From assembly GCA_022827195.1 (NCBI GenBank), contig JAJDTL010000019.1:62001-126000 (forward strand): 64,000 nt of DNA, in the 5' to 3' direction. The notes under the pieces are model-generated. The model ran no database searches. It worked only from the letters and a program-made list of their open reading frames with translations, and was not told the origin of the DNA. Positions 17,605 through 25,786 of this stretch are shown here, piece by piece; position 1 is the first letter of the stretch; each line of letters begins with the position of its first letter. The position numbers and the translations under genes were made by a program. Source of the DNA: Caldilineaceae bacterium. Lineage in GTDB: Bacteria > Chloroflexota > Anaerolineae > Caldilineales > Caldilineaceae.

Positions 17605-18265
17605 GTATGTTTCCTTCTTTGGCAGGTGGCCACCGTGACTTGCTGTTCAATCTTCTCCTCATCTTGCGAACAGTTTCCTCGAAGAGTGAGTTGGAAGGGA
17701 CGAAGCCGGTTGTGTTTTGCGAGGCGTGGAGAGCAGCCTTGCCGTTCGAATCAACGGGAATGCATCAAGCCGCGAATCAGGCAATTCCGTATATCTTACA
17801 CCATTTGCGGGCCCACAGGGAGCGCCTCTACAGGGTTCCAGGCCTTCCAGCCTCCGACCGCCCTGCCGGCCGGTTTCACGCTTTGCAGCGGGCGCTTTGT
17901 CGTGGGTGTCCACCTTGTCTCTCTGTGAGCCCATGGGGCTGTGAATCTTCTGAGTAAAACCGTTTTGCTCCGTTGAAGAAATCGGTCGGATCTTGGCATC
18001 TCTCCCGGTATCGATTCATGCGTCGGCGGAAGCCCAGATTTTTTGAAACAGATTTTTGAGGCAGCGGTGCACACGTCCCTGAATGTTCACAAGGTACGAC
18101 ATGTTCTATGCCCGGCTTTGCGGGCTTGCCGTGGCATCACTCCCGGGTGCTGGAATCGTGGAATGGTATGTTATTCAAGTAAGCGCTGGAAAAGGGGATC
18201 GGACAAAGCGGGGCGGGCGGTGCTGACAACACCCCGGCCCCAGGCGCACAAGAAGGCAGTTCCAA
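17605..18265. other. Gap without a supported gene
   Basis: About 660 bases separate the LRR start from a recombinase relic. I see a degraded copy of the 8736 REP-like element near 17803-17830 and no frame with recognisable protein. The stretch just upstream of 17604 presumably holds the LRR promoter, but I could not identify it with confidence. Confidence 0.5.
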
Positions 18266-18595
18266 ATGAGCTCGCGCCACGCTATCATACCCGCCCTGAA
18301 CCCGCACCCGCTCGCCGTCATCCCTCCGGGTACGGCGCTTGACGCTGCCGGCAGCGTCGAAGCGCTCGAATTGCGCCGGACCGCCGCCTTGGAGGCCCTG
18401 GCGCCCAAGACGCGCCGCGCTTGCCCCAGCGGCTGGGGTCGGTGGCCCGCGGTATGGCATCGGCCGGCGTGTCGGCGCACGCGATCAGGGCACGGGGGCG
18501 CTGGAAATCGACGCGGACGGTGTAGATCCACCCCCGTGCCGCAGAGGCCGGCCGCGGCGCTGGGAAGGTTCAGTTGAGGAGGTTCGGGATGGGTG
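18266..18595 (+). pseudogene. Internally deleted tyrosine recombinase remnant
   Basis: The frame from 18266 gives LELRRTAALEALAPKTRRAC-PSGWGRW, the core-binding domain start typical of integrases (LAPxTRRAYxSDWxxF). Shortly after, a different frame gives RGMASAGVSAHAIRARGRWKSTRTV, a stop, then RAAEAGRGAG, the C-terminal region around the RGRWxS block. The central catalytic domain is missing and the frames differ, so it is a dead, internally deleted gene. It lies on the opposite side of the LRR gene from the 13898-14150 recombinase fragment. Confidence 0.65.
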
Positions 18596-18610
18596 AAAAT
18601 CCGATCATAA

Positions 18611-18766
18611 ACGCGAGAACGCAACATCGTCTAACGTTTCATCAACAGAATCAAGTGGTATCGACGCATTTTCACTCGCTATGACAAACTCGCACGGCGT
18701 TTCATCGCTTTCTTGCATTTTGCTTCTACACTGATCTGGCTCGAACGAAATGTCAACGAGGCCTAA
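18611..18766 (+). pseudogene. IS5-family transposase C-terminal fragment
   Basis: The plus frame reads RERNIV, a stop (18632-18634), then RFINRIKWYRRIFTRYDKLARRFIAFLHFASTLIWLERNVNEA and a natural TAA. This is the classic end of IS5-family DDE transposases (FNRIKxYRRIATRYDKxAxxFLAxxxLAxxxIWL). Only the last 50 or so codons survive. Its end overlaps the end of the truncated PIN gene by 14 bases. Confidence 0.75.
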
Positions 18767-18962
18767 TCGCTCTGAGGGCCTTAGAAGACCGGTCCTCGTC
18801 CCAATCGAACTTGCGGGTCAGCACCCCCGCGGCTTCCTCCAGGATGAATGTGGACAGGTAAAGCTCGAACCGTCCTCTGAGAGCCAGTTCAAGCACGAGC
18901 CGCTCGTTGCCTGGGAAGTTCAGGCCGGAGACGATCACGTTGGTGTCCAAGACGACTCTCAT
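18753..18962 (-). CDS. PIN-domain toxin, truncated to its N-terminal half
   Basis: The 69-residue product matches the start of PIN-fold RNases of putative toxin-antitoxin systems: MRVVLDTNVIVSGL carries the first catalytic Asp, FELYLSTFILEEAAGVL the conserved Glu region, and RKFDWDED follows. Family members are about 130-150 residues, so the half with the remaining acidic residues is missing. The frame runs into an IS5 transposase fragment and stops after RAIRPR, so the truncation is probably due to insertion or recombination of that element. The start overlaps the antitoxin gene by four bases (ATGA). The product is expected to be inactive. Confidence 0.75.
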   Translation of the reverse strand: MRVVLDTNVIVSGLNFPGNERLVLELALRGRFELYLSTFILEEAAGVLTRKFDWDEDRSSKALRAIRPR

Positions 18963-19216
18963 GTACGGGACGAGCCGACCTCGGCCCGGTACTCATCCAC
19001 CAGATCGGCCACGTCCTCAGGTCCTATACCCTTCTCCCTAGCCCTCTCCTCCCCGTATTGGAGAAGCTCCCTCCACTCGCACTCTTCGATGTAGCGGAGC
19101 ACCGCATCCCGGAGGAACTCGCTCCTGGATCGTCCCTGCCGTTTCATCGCCTCGTCTACACGGTCCGCCATCTCTGGCGGCAGTGAGAAGGTGATGGTCT
19201 TTGTCGTGCGCGGCAT
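18959..19216 (-). CDS. Ribbon-helix-helix (CopG-like) antitoxin
   Basis: The 85-residue protein begins MPRTTKTITFSLPPEMADRVDEAMKRQGRSRSEFLRDAVLRYI, a classic ribbon-helix-helix DNA-binding domain: a beta strand, a helix, the GRSRSEFLRxA turn and a second helix. The acidic C-terminal tail (PEDVADLVDEYRAEVGSS) would bind the PIN toxin. It overlaps the truncated PIN gene by four bases, so the pair was an operon. The ATG at 19216 is used; one at 19222 adds two residues. The antitoxin looks intact although the toxin is broken. Confidence 0.85.
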   Translation of the reverse strand: MPRTTKTITFSLPPEMADRVDEAMKRQGRSRSEFLRDAVLRYIEECEWRELLQYGEERAREKGIGPEDVADLVDEYRAEVGSSRT

Positions 19217-19222
19217 GATCAA

Positions 19223-19600
19223 ACCTCTGTTATCGAGTCTTACCCAGATAGTGCATCGTTGACGGACTCTTTGTCAACCGGGCCTACACACAGACCCGAC
19301 TCACAGGGGCGCGAGATCAGCGGGGACGCTGGCGGTGTTTCATCCGTGTACAGGAGATTGGATGAGTCGGCAGGTCGCACCCTGGGCGGTTCCCGTAGCT
19401 GAAATCGAGGTGAGTGGCGTTGTCTGCCAAATCGGAGCGAGCTGTTCGATTCCGGGGTTCCTTCCACTCCCAACGGACAGGCGCAGCTACGGAAGTGGAC
19501 AAGACGCCGGTCGCTCAGCTGGGCGGAAGTGGACGATCCCATCTTTGAGAATTGCACTCTGTCAATCGGGGGTTTCTGGTTGGGATTGAGAGGCTGAGCT
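19223..19600. other. Gap without a supported gene
   Basis: The 378 bases between the antitoxin start and the IS3-derived element contain only short frames with no similarity that I recognise. The sequence is probably promoter region near 19230 plus decayed DNA at the insertion border. Confidence 0.45.
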
Positions 19601-19997
19601 TGGCCCCAAAAACTGGACCACGAGCTAAGGTGTATAATGGAGCAATTCACCGAGCCTGTGGAGGGGCAGAACGATGGTCAAGAAACGGCGGCGACACTCG
19701 GCGGCCTACAAGTTTCGGGTTGCACTGGAAGCGCTCGAAGGCAGCAAGACGATCAGCCAGTTATCGAGTGAACACGAGGTTCATGCCAACCTGATACGGG
19801 CCTGGAAACGGCAGTTGCAGGAAGACGGACCCCGGGTCTTCGCTACCAACGGCGAACGCAAACAACGGGAGCAGGAGGCGCAGGAAGCAGAACTTTATGA
19901 ACAGATGGCGGCAGACCGCCCGTTGCCGATCAGAGCTGGCCGCATTCGCCTGAATGCACCTTATTTTTCCCATTTCGTGGTCTAACGATTGGGGCCA
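19601..19997 (+). mobile_element. Internally deleted IS3-family element with both terminal inverted repeats
   Basis: The left end begins TGGCCCCAAAAACTGGACCA and the right end reads, on the other strand, TGGCCCCAATCGTTAGACCA, so 21-base inverted repeats match at about 15 positions. TGGCCCC-type ends are found in IS3-family elements. Inside is only the beginning of orfA (19674 on), joined directly to the right end after codon 75 or so. At 397 bases it is a MITE-sized derivative that could move only with a transposase supplied in trans. I see no convincing target duplication. Confidence 0.75.
19674..19985 (+). pseudogene. IS3-family OrfA, truncated
   Basis: The first 75 or so residues (MVKKRRRHSAAYKFRVALEALEGSKTISQLSSEHEVHANLIRAWKRQL...QEAELYEQ) are a normal IS3 OrfA helix-turn-helix domain. 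The leucine-zipper region that should follow is replaced by unrelated residues coded by the right end of the element, and OrfB is absent. GGAGGGG seven bases before the ATG shows that the translation start is kept, so a short DNA-binding peptide might still be made and could repress related elements. Confidence 0.75.
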
Positions 19998-20028
19998 ACC
20001 ATAGAGCAATCGGGCAGGAGGTGGCGCG

Positions 20029-20652
20029 ATGTGTTCTTTCGGAAGGTGGGCTTGGGTAGTGGCGATGGCTGTGGCGTTTGCGTCGGTCACTGCTTGTTTC
20101 GGGCTGCGAACTTCAAACGACTACTACGACAGAGGCAGCGCCAGGCTCAAGGACGACAAATACAGGGGTGCTGTTGCCGATTTTGACAAGGCCATAAGCT
20201 TACGACCCAAATACATAGTCGCCTACATCGGTCGAGGCAATGCCAAGATTGAACTTGGTCGATACGAGGAAGCGATAGCCGATTTTGATCAGGCTCTCCT
20301 TCTGGGGTCTGATCTGAAATCTGACGAACTCGATTCCTATAGAGGTCGAGCTTTCGCCAAGTTTATGCTTGGTCGATACCGGGAGTCCATAGCGGACTAT
20401 GATCAAGTCATCCGTCTGCAACCCGACGACGCCTATATTTATTTCAGGCGAGGTCGCGCCAAGTTTGAAGGTGGGCTATATGGAGAGGCGTTTGTTGATT
20501 GGCAAGTGTCTTTGGAACTAGCGAAAGAGGCGAACAATAGTGGTCTCATAGGCACGCTTGGACGGAGCATTCAGAGATTAAGTCGCTGTCGCCGTCACTC
20601 GACAGCCCTACAATCAAGACAGCCCTGGTCATTTTGTCCGGGGCTATCTTGA
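20029..20652 (+). CDS. Small TPR-repeat lipoprotein
   Basis: The 207-residue protein has a signal peptide and lipobox (ASVTAC, Cys23). It is followed by about four tetratricopeptide repeats (YYDRGSARLKDDKYRGAVADFDKAISLRP, AYIGRGNAKIELGRYEEAIADFDQALLL, SYRGRAFAKFMLGRYRESIADYDQVIRLQP, YFRRGRAKFEGGLYGEAFVDW). It is a smaller relative of the ten-repeat protein at 12082. AGGAGG seven bases before the ATG is a strong ribosome site. The last 20 residues (RCRRHSTALQSRQPWSFCPGLS) are not TPR-like and are encoded within a terminator-like hairpin, which suggests the original C-terminus was replaced, perhaps by a frameshift. Confidence 0.8.
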   Translation: MCSFGRWAWVVAMAVAFASVTACFGLRTSNDYYDRGSARLKDDKYRGAVADFDKAISLRPKYIVAYIGRGNAKIELGRYEEAIADFDQALLLGSDLKSDELDSYRGRAFAKFMLGRYRESIADYDQVIRLQPDDAYIYFRRGRAKFEGGLYGEAFVDWQVSLELAKEANNSGLIGTLGRSIQRLSRCRRHSTALQSRQPWSFCPGLS

Positions 20653-20653
20653 T
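20613..20653 (+). terminator. Hairpin overlapping the end of the TPR gene
   Basis: ATCAAGACAGCCC (20613-20625) pairs with GGGCTATCTTGAT (20641-20653), 12 of 13 positions, around a 15-base loop. The stop codon of the TPR lipoprotein lies in the right arm. There is no T-run after it, so a strong intrinsic terminator is unproven. Confidence 0.45.
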
Positions 20654-20777
20654 GGTGGTGGTTTGATTGGGTTGTGGGGTTGGGCGTAGGGGGAGGGGAG
20701 GTTAGTTGTTGTTGAGCCAAAGGAGCAGGAGGACGACGATACTGGCTATGACGAACGGAATGTTGCAAAGTGATTGC

Positions 20778-21014
20778 ATGCAGATTGGTTCACAGAATTT
20801 TTCGAACAAGGCTGTCGAACGGCACGCGGACAGACTCGGCGGGGCCTGGGTGTTTCAAGGCACGCGTGTGCCCGTGTCCGCTCTTTTCGAAAATCTGCGC
20901 GACGGAGCCAGCGTAGAGCAGTTTCTGGAGTGGTTTCCCGGCGTAGAAAGATGGATGGCAGAAGCTGCGCTGGAGCAGGCAGTCAGGGCCTTGACAGCGT
21001 CCACCGATTCATGA
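20778..21014 (+). CDS. DUF433 antitoxin
   Basis: The 78-residue protein contains a complete DUF433 domain: DRLGGAWVFQGTRVPVSALFENLRDGASVEQFLEWFPGVERWMAEAALEQAVRAL. DUF433 is a winged-helix-like antitoxin usually paired with a DUF5615 PIN-like toxin. The start is uncertain; ATGs at 20748 and 20760 and a TTG at 20706 are in frame, and none has a good ribosome site. Its stop overlaps the ATG of a DUF5615 fragment (ATGA), the normal arrangement for this pair. Confidence 0.82.
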   Translation: MQIGSQNFSNKAVERHADRLGGAWVFQGTRVPVSALFENLRDGASVEQFLEWFPGVERWMAEAALEQAVRALTASTDS

Positions 21015-21088
21015 AGATCCTGTTTGACGACGTGCAGGCTGCTGTCAACCGGATGCGGCCCGGGGCTTACGGGGAAATACCCATCTGA
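21011..21088 (+). pseudogene. DUF5615 PIN-like toxin, only the first few codons left
   Basis: The 25-codon frame starts MKILFDD and resembles the first strand of DUF5615 PIN-like toxins (MKILFDHNVPxxLRRxLPGH). After about seven codons the sequence diverges and stops. The four-base overlap with the DUF433 gene shows the original operon structure. The rest of the toxin is missing. Confidence 0.6.
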
Positions 21089-21142
21089 ACCATCTCCATC
21101 TGTGCGCTGCCGGCTTTCCCCAACCTCCCCAGCACATCCCCA

Positions 21143-22438
21143 TCATACCCGCGGGATCCGCCGCCAAAAGGGCCAGCGGTAGCGCAGCTTCTGCCGTTCG
21201 CTGTAGCCCTTGTCCCCCGGCGTGGGCGCGCGCACGCGTGCGAAAGCGAGCCAGCCCAATACCAGACAGAGCACGCTGAGCAGAAAGATGGCGTTGTGCG
21301 GCACGCCCAGGCGGAGCAGTCCGATCGTGATCAGCGGCGCAACCAGGCCGCGCAACCCGAGCACCGTGGACTGCAAAGCGGCGTACTCTGTGACCCGCTC
21401 TGGATCGGCCAGCTGGATGCCCGCGCTGATCCGTCCCAATTCGAAACCGGCCATCACCAGCCCGCCCCCGATCGCGGAGGGCAGCAGCATCCACAGATTC
21501 TGCGCCGACATGTAGCTGAAAGGGACTGCGATCGAAATGGCGCAGATGGCGCGTACCACGAACAGACCGCCGCGCCGGTCGATCGTCCGGCCCCACAGCA
21601 GATAGCTCAGGCACCACGTGAGCGACTCGACCAGGCCCAAGAGGCCGATCTGCGAGTAGGAAAGCTGCAGGCGGTCCACCTGCACCAGCGGGTAGAGCGG
21701 CCACGCCATCATCCCACCCAGCCCGAACAGCGTGTAGCTAAACAGATAGACGGCAAAGTTGCGGTCCGTCCGTACGATTTGCCACAGTTCTGCGAAAGCC
21801 CTGGTCTGCCGCGGCGGCAGCTCCCCCTCGTCTATCTGGATGCGGGTGAAGAGATATGTGGCCAGGATGCCGAAGAGCGCGGCGATCGGAAAGAGGACCT
21901 GGTAGCCGACCCTGTCCAGCGCCCAACCGGCCAGCGGCGTGACCAGAAGGATGACCGACACCCTCCCCATGCGCACCGACGACATCACCTTGCCCCGCCC
22001 GCTTTCGGGATATATCCTCTGGATGACACGCGTATAGGCCGGGACGACAAACTCCTCGGTCACCCAGAAAATGATACCGAACGCCATCAGCGGCACGGCC
22101 CCCGATGTGAAGGCGGTCAGCAGGAAGAGCGAACGTCCCAACAGCCAGCAGTAGATGATGATGTTTACGGTGCGGCGGCGGCGCATCAGCACGATGCTGA
22201 AAGAGGTGAAGACCGAGCCGAGGAAGAGGAGCGCCGTGTAAATCGCCAGCATCTCGACGGTGGCGCCCTGGCGCCGCAAAACAACCTGCGTGAAGGGGAT
22301 GATCGTGGCGTAGAACACGCCATAGGCCAGCGACATCGAGAGCTCGATGTGCATGACGCGGCGCACCGGGGGCGCCAGCGATCCGGCCAAAGCAGTTTCC
22401 AGCCAGGCGGCTGCTCTGCGAAAAAGATCAGTTGTCAA
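21143..22438 (-). CDS. Major facilitator superfamily transporter
   Basis: The 431-residue protein has about twelve membrane helices with a long central loop after residue 210 (RIQIDEGELPPRQTRAFAELWQIVRTDRNF). Between helices 4 and 5 there is RIYPESGRGKVMSSVRMGRVSVILL, and between helices 8 and 9 LLWGRTIDRRGG, in place of the MFS GxxxDRxGRR motif. The family is common in Chloroflexota but its substrate is unknown; the profile is closest to drug or metabolite exporters. The start is TTG (MTTDLF) with GGAG eight bases upstream. No neighbouring gene suggests a substrate. Confidence 0.85.
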   Translation of the reverse strand: MTTDLFRRAAAWLETALAGSLAPPVRRVMHIELSMSLAYGVFYATIIPFTQVVLRRQGATVEMLAIYTALLFLGSVFTSFSIVLMRRRRTVNIIIYCWLLGRSLFLLTAFTSGAVPLMAFGIIFWVTEEFVVPAYTRVIQRIYPESGRGKVMSSVRMGRVSVILLVTPLAGWALDRVGYQVLFPIAALFGILATYLFTRIQIDEGELPPRQTRAFAELWQIVRTDRNFAVYLFSYTLFGLGGMMAWPLYPLVQVDRLQLSYSQIGLLGLVESLTWCLSYLLWGRTIDRRGGLFVVRAICAISIAVPFSYMSAQNLWMLLPSAIGGGLVMAGFELGRISAGIQLADPERVTEYAALQSTVLGLRGLVAPLITIGLLRLGVPHNAIFLLSVLCLVLGWLAFARVRAPTPGDKGYSERQKLRYRWPFWRRIPRV

Positions 22439-22993
22439 TTTGCTTGCTCCAGCCTCAAACGGGGCCCTTACCCGGCCTCCCGTCTGAAACCCGATCTGAA
22501 CTTTCTGCTCTCCGGCCGAAGCGGGCCCCGCAGCGCTGGAGGGACCACTGTCATGCCCTGAACTTTCCAGCGAGCCGCCGTGCGCGTGCGCCCGCTCCGG
22601 CTCGATAACGGCGTATGGCCGGGGCCGGCCTGACGCGGCGCGGAAAATAGGAGTACGGTATCACAGCGGATGACGGTAGACAACCGCAATTCTGACGCTT
22701 CATTCACCGGCTTCTTGTTGAGAAAAAGTTCGGCGCCGCCCTTTGTCCGCCTTTAAGCATCTACTTTTTTCCAAAGGGCAGAACGTCGGGCTGAGAGTGT
22801 AATGGAACGCCGCGCAAACCCCGCCGCGCCCTCCTCTTGAAAACGCATCTTCCTTCAGATCAACGCCGCCTGCCCGCCGCGCCGCTCCCCGCGTCAGAAT
22901 TGCATCCCTCTTGCATCGTAGATACACTGCGGCATTGAAATTGAATAAGAGCTGCAGCGCCGCGCGCATGGCACACAGGCACAAAAACAGATC
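22439..22993. other. Gap without a supported gene
   Basis: This 555-base spacer separates divergent MFS and DUF433 genes, so it must contain both promoters. I found no confident -35/-10 pair, hairpin terminator or protein fragment. Confidence 0.45.
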
Positions 22994-23224
22994 ATGGAAG
23001 CATTCCCGCGCATTACATTCGACCCCGCCGTCATGAGCGGCAAAGCATGCATTCGGGGACTACGTGTAACGGTTGGAACCATCATAGGCCTCCTGGCGGC
23101 CGGGCGGACAGCCGAAGAGATCCTGGCAGCCTACCCCTATCTTGAGCAAGAAGACATCGACCAGTCGTTAGCGTATGCAGCATGGAGGCTAGAAGAGCGA
23201 GAGGTTCCGCCTTCCATCCAGTGA
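22994..23224 (+). CDS. DUF433 protein, solitary
   Basis: The 76-residue protein is a textbook DUF433 domain: RITFDPAVMSGKACIRGLRVTVGTIIGLLAAGRTAEEILAAYPYLEQEDIDQSLAYAAWRLEE. In most genomes it is followed immediately by a DUF5615 PIN-like toxin of the form MRLLLDxNL. Here the next bases contain no such gene and the neighbour is a convergent ligase-like gene, so it is either an orphan antitoxin or has acquired another role. No ribosome site is evident before the ATG. Confidence 0.85.
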   Translation: MEAFPRITFDPAVMSGKACIRGLRVTVGTIIGLLAAGRTAEEILAAYPYLEQEDIDQSLAYAAWRLEEREVPPSIQ

Positions 23225-23245
23225 GCGAAAGCCCAGCCCCCCACT

Positions 23246-24565
23246 TCACTCACAAGACACCCCACACACCCGCACCAACCCCGCCACCCCCTCCTCCTCA
23301 AACACCCGCGCCACCCTCTGCGCCGGATTCTCCCGCCGTTCCAGCCGCCCCCACAGCGGCGCCAGCATCCGCTCCTCGCCCTGCCCCCGCCGCGCCAGCG
23401 CCTTCTCCGCCAGCGTCAGCACCTCTGCCAAAAATCCTGCCGCCGGCTCCTCCGCCGCCAGCCCGTCGCGCACCGCCGCGCGGTGGTACTGCATCATGCC
23501 TTCCCAGTATCCCGACGGCGACAGCGCGCCCTGCACGTAGTCCGTGATCTCCGCCCGCCCCTCCACCAGCCCCAGGTAGAGCGCAGCCGCGGCCATCGCC
23601 TCATGCGGCGGCTGCTGACACGCCGGCCGCAGCTCCACCGTCCCATACGCGCTGCGCAAACGCGCACTGTGCCACACATAGTGATCGTGCAGCAGAAAAG
23701 CGTCGAAACAGCCGCGCGCGAGCCCATCCCCCGCGCCAAAATCCGCCCGCAGCACCTCGTCGAAAAGCCGCCCGTCCGGCAGCAGCCGCGCCCCCTCGCG
23801 CCGCAGCAGCGACCGCATCCCGCTCAGCCGCGCAACGAAATCGGTAAGACCGGCGTACGGCCGCGCGATCATCCCGTGCCGCTGCCCGTGCACGGCATCG
23901 ACCATGCGCGCCTCGCGGCTCGAGCAGCTGCCCGTCAACGCGCCCGCGACAACCGGCGAATTCGCGCACAGCGCCACCACCACCGGCGCCATCAGATTGG
24001 CGAAATTGAGCACCGCCACCGCCTCGCCGCGGCTCACGTCGACGTGCAGCTGGTCGCTCGCCGTCACCGTGTACCAGATCCAGTCATCGCCCATGATGTC
24101 GGCCAGCGCCGCGTAGCGCTGCTTGGGCGAGAGCAGCGCGCGTGTCGCCGGCGTCAGCGGCTGCAGACCGTATCCCAGCACCCGCCAACCCAGCTGCCCC
24201 GCCGCCTGCACCAGCCGCGCCAGCCCCGCGCGGAACAGCGCTTCCAGCCCGAAAAGCGTGTCGCTCGGGCCGACATTCAGCTCGATCGTGCCCCGCCCCA
24301 CCTCCAGCGCATAGCTGTACGAGCTGCCGTCGAGACCGACCACCAGCTCGCTGTTGACCGCGTCGCGCTTGACCTTCAGAACATCGCCCGGCGCCATCTG
24401 CAGCAGGGACCACAGCTGCGCGACGTCGGCCGCGCGGCCACTCCCGTCCACGATGGGAAACTCGGCCTCGCGACCGACCCTGCGCGGGCCCGGCAGCTGC
24501 GCGGGAAAATGGACGGCGAACGTCGCGGCCAGCGCTTCGTATCTCCTGTTCAGCGAGGGCTCCAC
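23246..24565 (-). CDS. Glutamate-cysteine ligase family protein (GCS2-like)
   Basis: The 439-residue protein resembles the GCS2/EgtA branch of carboxylate-amine ligases. Family features visible are the early GREAEFPIVDGSG (substrate/ATP loop), EVGRGTIELNVGP, TASDQLHVDVS, and late YGTVELRPACQQP, an E-x-R element near a metal site. Such enzymes join glutamate to cysteine or another amine with ATP, making glutathione, ergothioneine precursors or similar thiols; which product is made here is unknown. The start is GTG at 24565, inside the end of the HAD gene (16-base overlap), so the two are likely translationally coupled. The C-terminal third is unusually Arg/Ala/Glu-rich. Confidence 0.82.
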   Translation of the reverse strand: MEPSLNRRYEALAATFAVHFPAQLPGPRRVGREAEFPIVDGSGRAADVAQLWSLLQMAPGDVLKVKRDAVNSELVVGLDGSSYSYALEVGRGTIELNVGPSDTLFGLEALFRAGLARLVQAAGQLGWRVLGYGLQPLTPATRALLSPKQRYAALADIMGDDWIWYTVTASDQLHVDVSRGEAVAVLNFANLMAPVVVALCANSPVVAGALTGSCSSREARMVDAVHGQRHGMIARPYAGLTDFVARLSGMRSLLRREGARLLPDGRLFDEVLRADFGAGDGLARGCFDAFLLHDHYVWHSARLRSAYGTVELRPACQQPPHEAMAAAALYLGLVEGRAEITDYVQGALSPSGYWEGMMQYHRAAVRDGLAAEEPAAGFLAEVLTLAEKALARRGQGEERMLAPLWGRLERRENPAQRVARVFEEEGVAGLVRVCGVSCE

Positions 24566-25371
24566 GATTCGGACCCGGGGCCGGCAGGCGGTCTGATTGT
24601 GGCGGAGAGACGGCGCACCGTCCCGGGCAGCGCTGAGAAGGTGCCGCAGACCGCATGGGCCTGCGTCGACGCGCTGCCGCGGTCCTTGACGCCGGTGAAG
24701 AGGATCGCGTTCATGCCGATCGAGAGCGGCCCGGCCACGTCGTTGCTCTCGCGGTCGCCGATGTGCACGATCTGGTGCGGCGCCGCGCCCAGGCCGAGCG
24801 CAGCCTGGCGGAAGACCGCCGACTCCGGCTTGGACGCGCCGATCTCGTCGGAAAAGAGCATGTAGTTGAAATAGCGCAGCAGACCCTGCCGCTGCAGCAG
24901 ATAGCGCAGCCCGCGGCCGGTCGTGTGGATCGTGTCCGAAATGATGCCCAGCTTGTAATGCAGCGAGAGCTCCTCGAGCGCCGCATGCACGCCCGGCGTG
25001 AAGTCCGGCTGGATGCGCACCTCCATCGTCTCGATTTCACGCACCAGCGCATCCACCTCCCGCATCAGCTGCGCAAACCGCCCCGGCCCCGGCCGCAGCC
25101 CCAGGAACTCGTAGGCGTCGTACATCCGCACCGCCATGCCCGGCGTGCGCCGCTCCTCGTGCCACGCCTGCTGAAAGTTCTGATGCGCGTGCCGGTACGC
25201 CCGCACCGCCTGCTCGTGCGCGATCTGCGGATGCCTGCGCGTCACGTGGCTGGCGAAGAGCTCGATCCGGGCGTCCGCCTTGCTCGGCAGGCCCAGCGCG
25301 CGCCGCTTCGGCTCGTCCGAATCGTCGATCGCCATCGTATCCCAGAAATCAAACGTGACGGCTTCAAGCAT
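24550..25371 (-). CDS. HAD-superfamily hydrolase
   Basis: The 273-residue protein has the HAD motifs in order: motif I TFDFWDTM with nucleophile Asp9, motif II LGIISDT, motif III lysine in SDEIGASKPESAVF, and motif IV HIGDRESNDVAG. The second acidic residue of motif I is displaced (DFWDT instead of DxDGT), which occurs in some subfamilies and may limit phosphatase activity. An alpha-helical cap lies between motifs I and II. The ATG at 25371 is used because everything upstream in frame is intergenic repeat. It precedes and overlaps the ligase-like gene, suggesting a joint pathway, but the substrate is unknown. The last 25 residues are low-complexity. Confidence 0.85.
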   Translation of the reverse strand: MLEAVTFDFWDTMAIDDSDEPKRRALGLPSKADARIELFASHVTRRHPQIAHEQAVRAYRHAHQNFQQAWHEERRTPGMAVRMYDAYEFLGLRPGPGRFAQLMREVDALVREIETMEVRIQPDFTPGVHAALEELSLHYKLGIISDTIHTTGRGLRYLLQRQGLLRYFNYMLFSDEIGASKPESAVFRQAALGLGAAPHQIVHIGDRESNDVAGPLSIGMNAILFTGVKDRGSASTQAHAVCGTFSALPGTVRRLSATIRPPAGPGSESWSPR

Positions 25372-25374
25372 GAC

Positions 25375-25786
25375 TGCAGTGGTTAGTGGATAGTGGTCAG
25401 TTGCCGGTTGCCGGTGGTCAGTTGCCGGTTGCCGCCGTTCGAGTTTCGACGTTTCGAGTTCCAAGTTTCGACAGTCCCTGGCCACTGCCGTTGAACGGTC
25501 GGGCCGTTCCGGCCCTCCCTTGTGCGGGGGGACTCCCCCCGCAACGCCCCCCTTAGCTATGCCACCGTGCCTGCGCGTCCCCAGCTGACGTGTCAGCGAC
25601 CAGGAGATGATGCCGCCGTGCGTGCGCGATTCCAGCTCGCCGCCAACGCGTCGCGGACACGATGCTACCGTGCGTACACATCGCCAGCCGATCGCGCGCC
25701 CGACCGGCGACCACCGTCCCCCTGCACTTTCTGGCCACTGACCACTGGCCACTGACCACTAAAAACTAGAAACCAAAAACTAAAGA
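25375..25786. repeat. Intergenic region rich in short-word repeats
   Basis: The 412-base gap holds two word tracts. At 25375-25490: gtggttagtggatagtgg, ggtcagttgccggttgccgg (twice) and gtttcgacgtttcgagttc. At 25735-25786: ggccactgaccactggccac followed by aaaaactagaaaccaaaaac. The first and second tracts share the gtggtcag/ctgaccac word in opposite orientation. Between them is GC-rich sequence without a supported gene. Confidence 0.6.

Noticed and set aside
18137..18627. Minus-strand frames of 107 and 150 codons
   Set aside because: They are antisense to the tyrosine recombinase relic, which shows true family motifs on the plus strand.
23182..23547. Proline-rich plus-strand frame
   Set aside because: Overlaps the ligase-like gene in antisense and starts inside the DUF433 gene; low complexity only.
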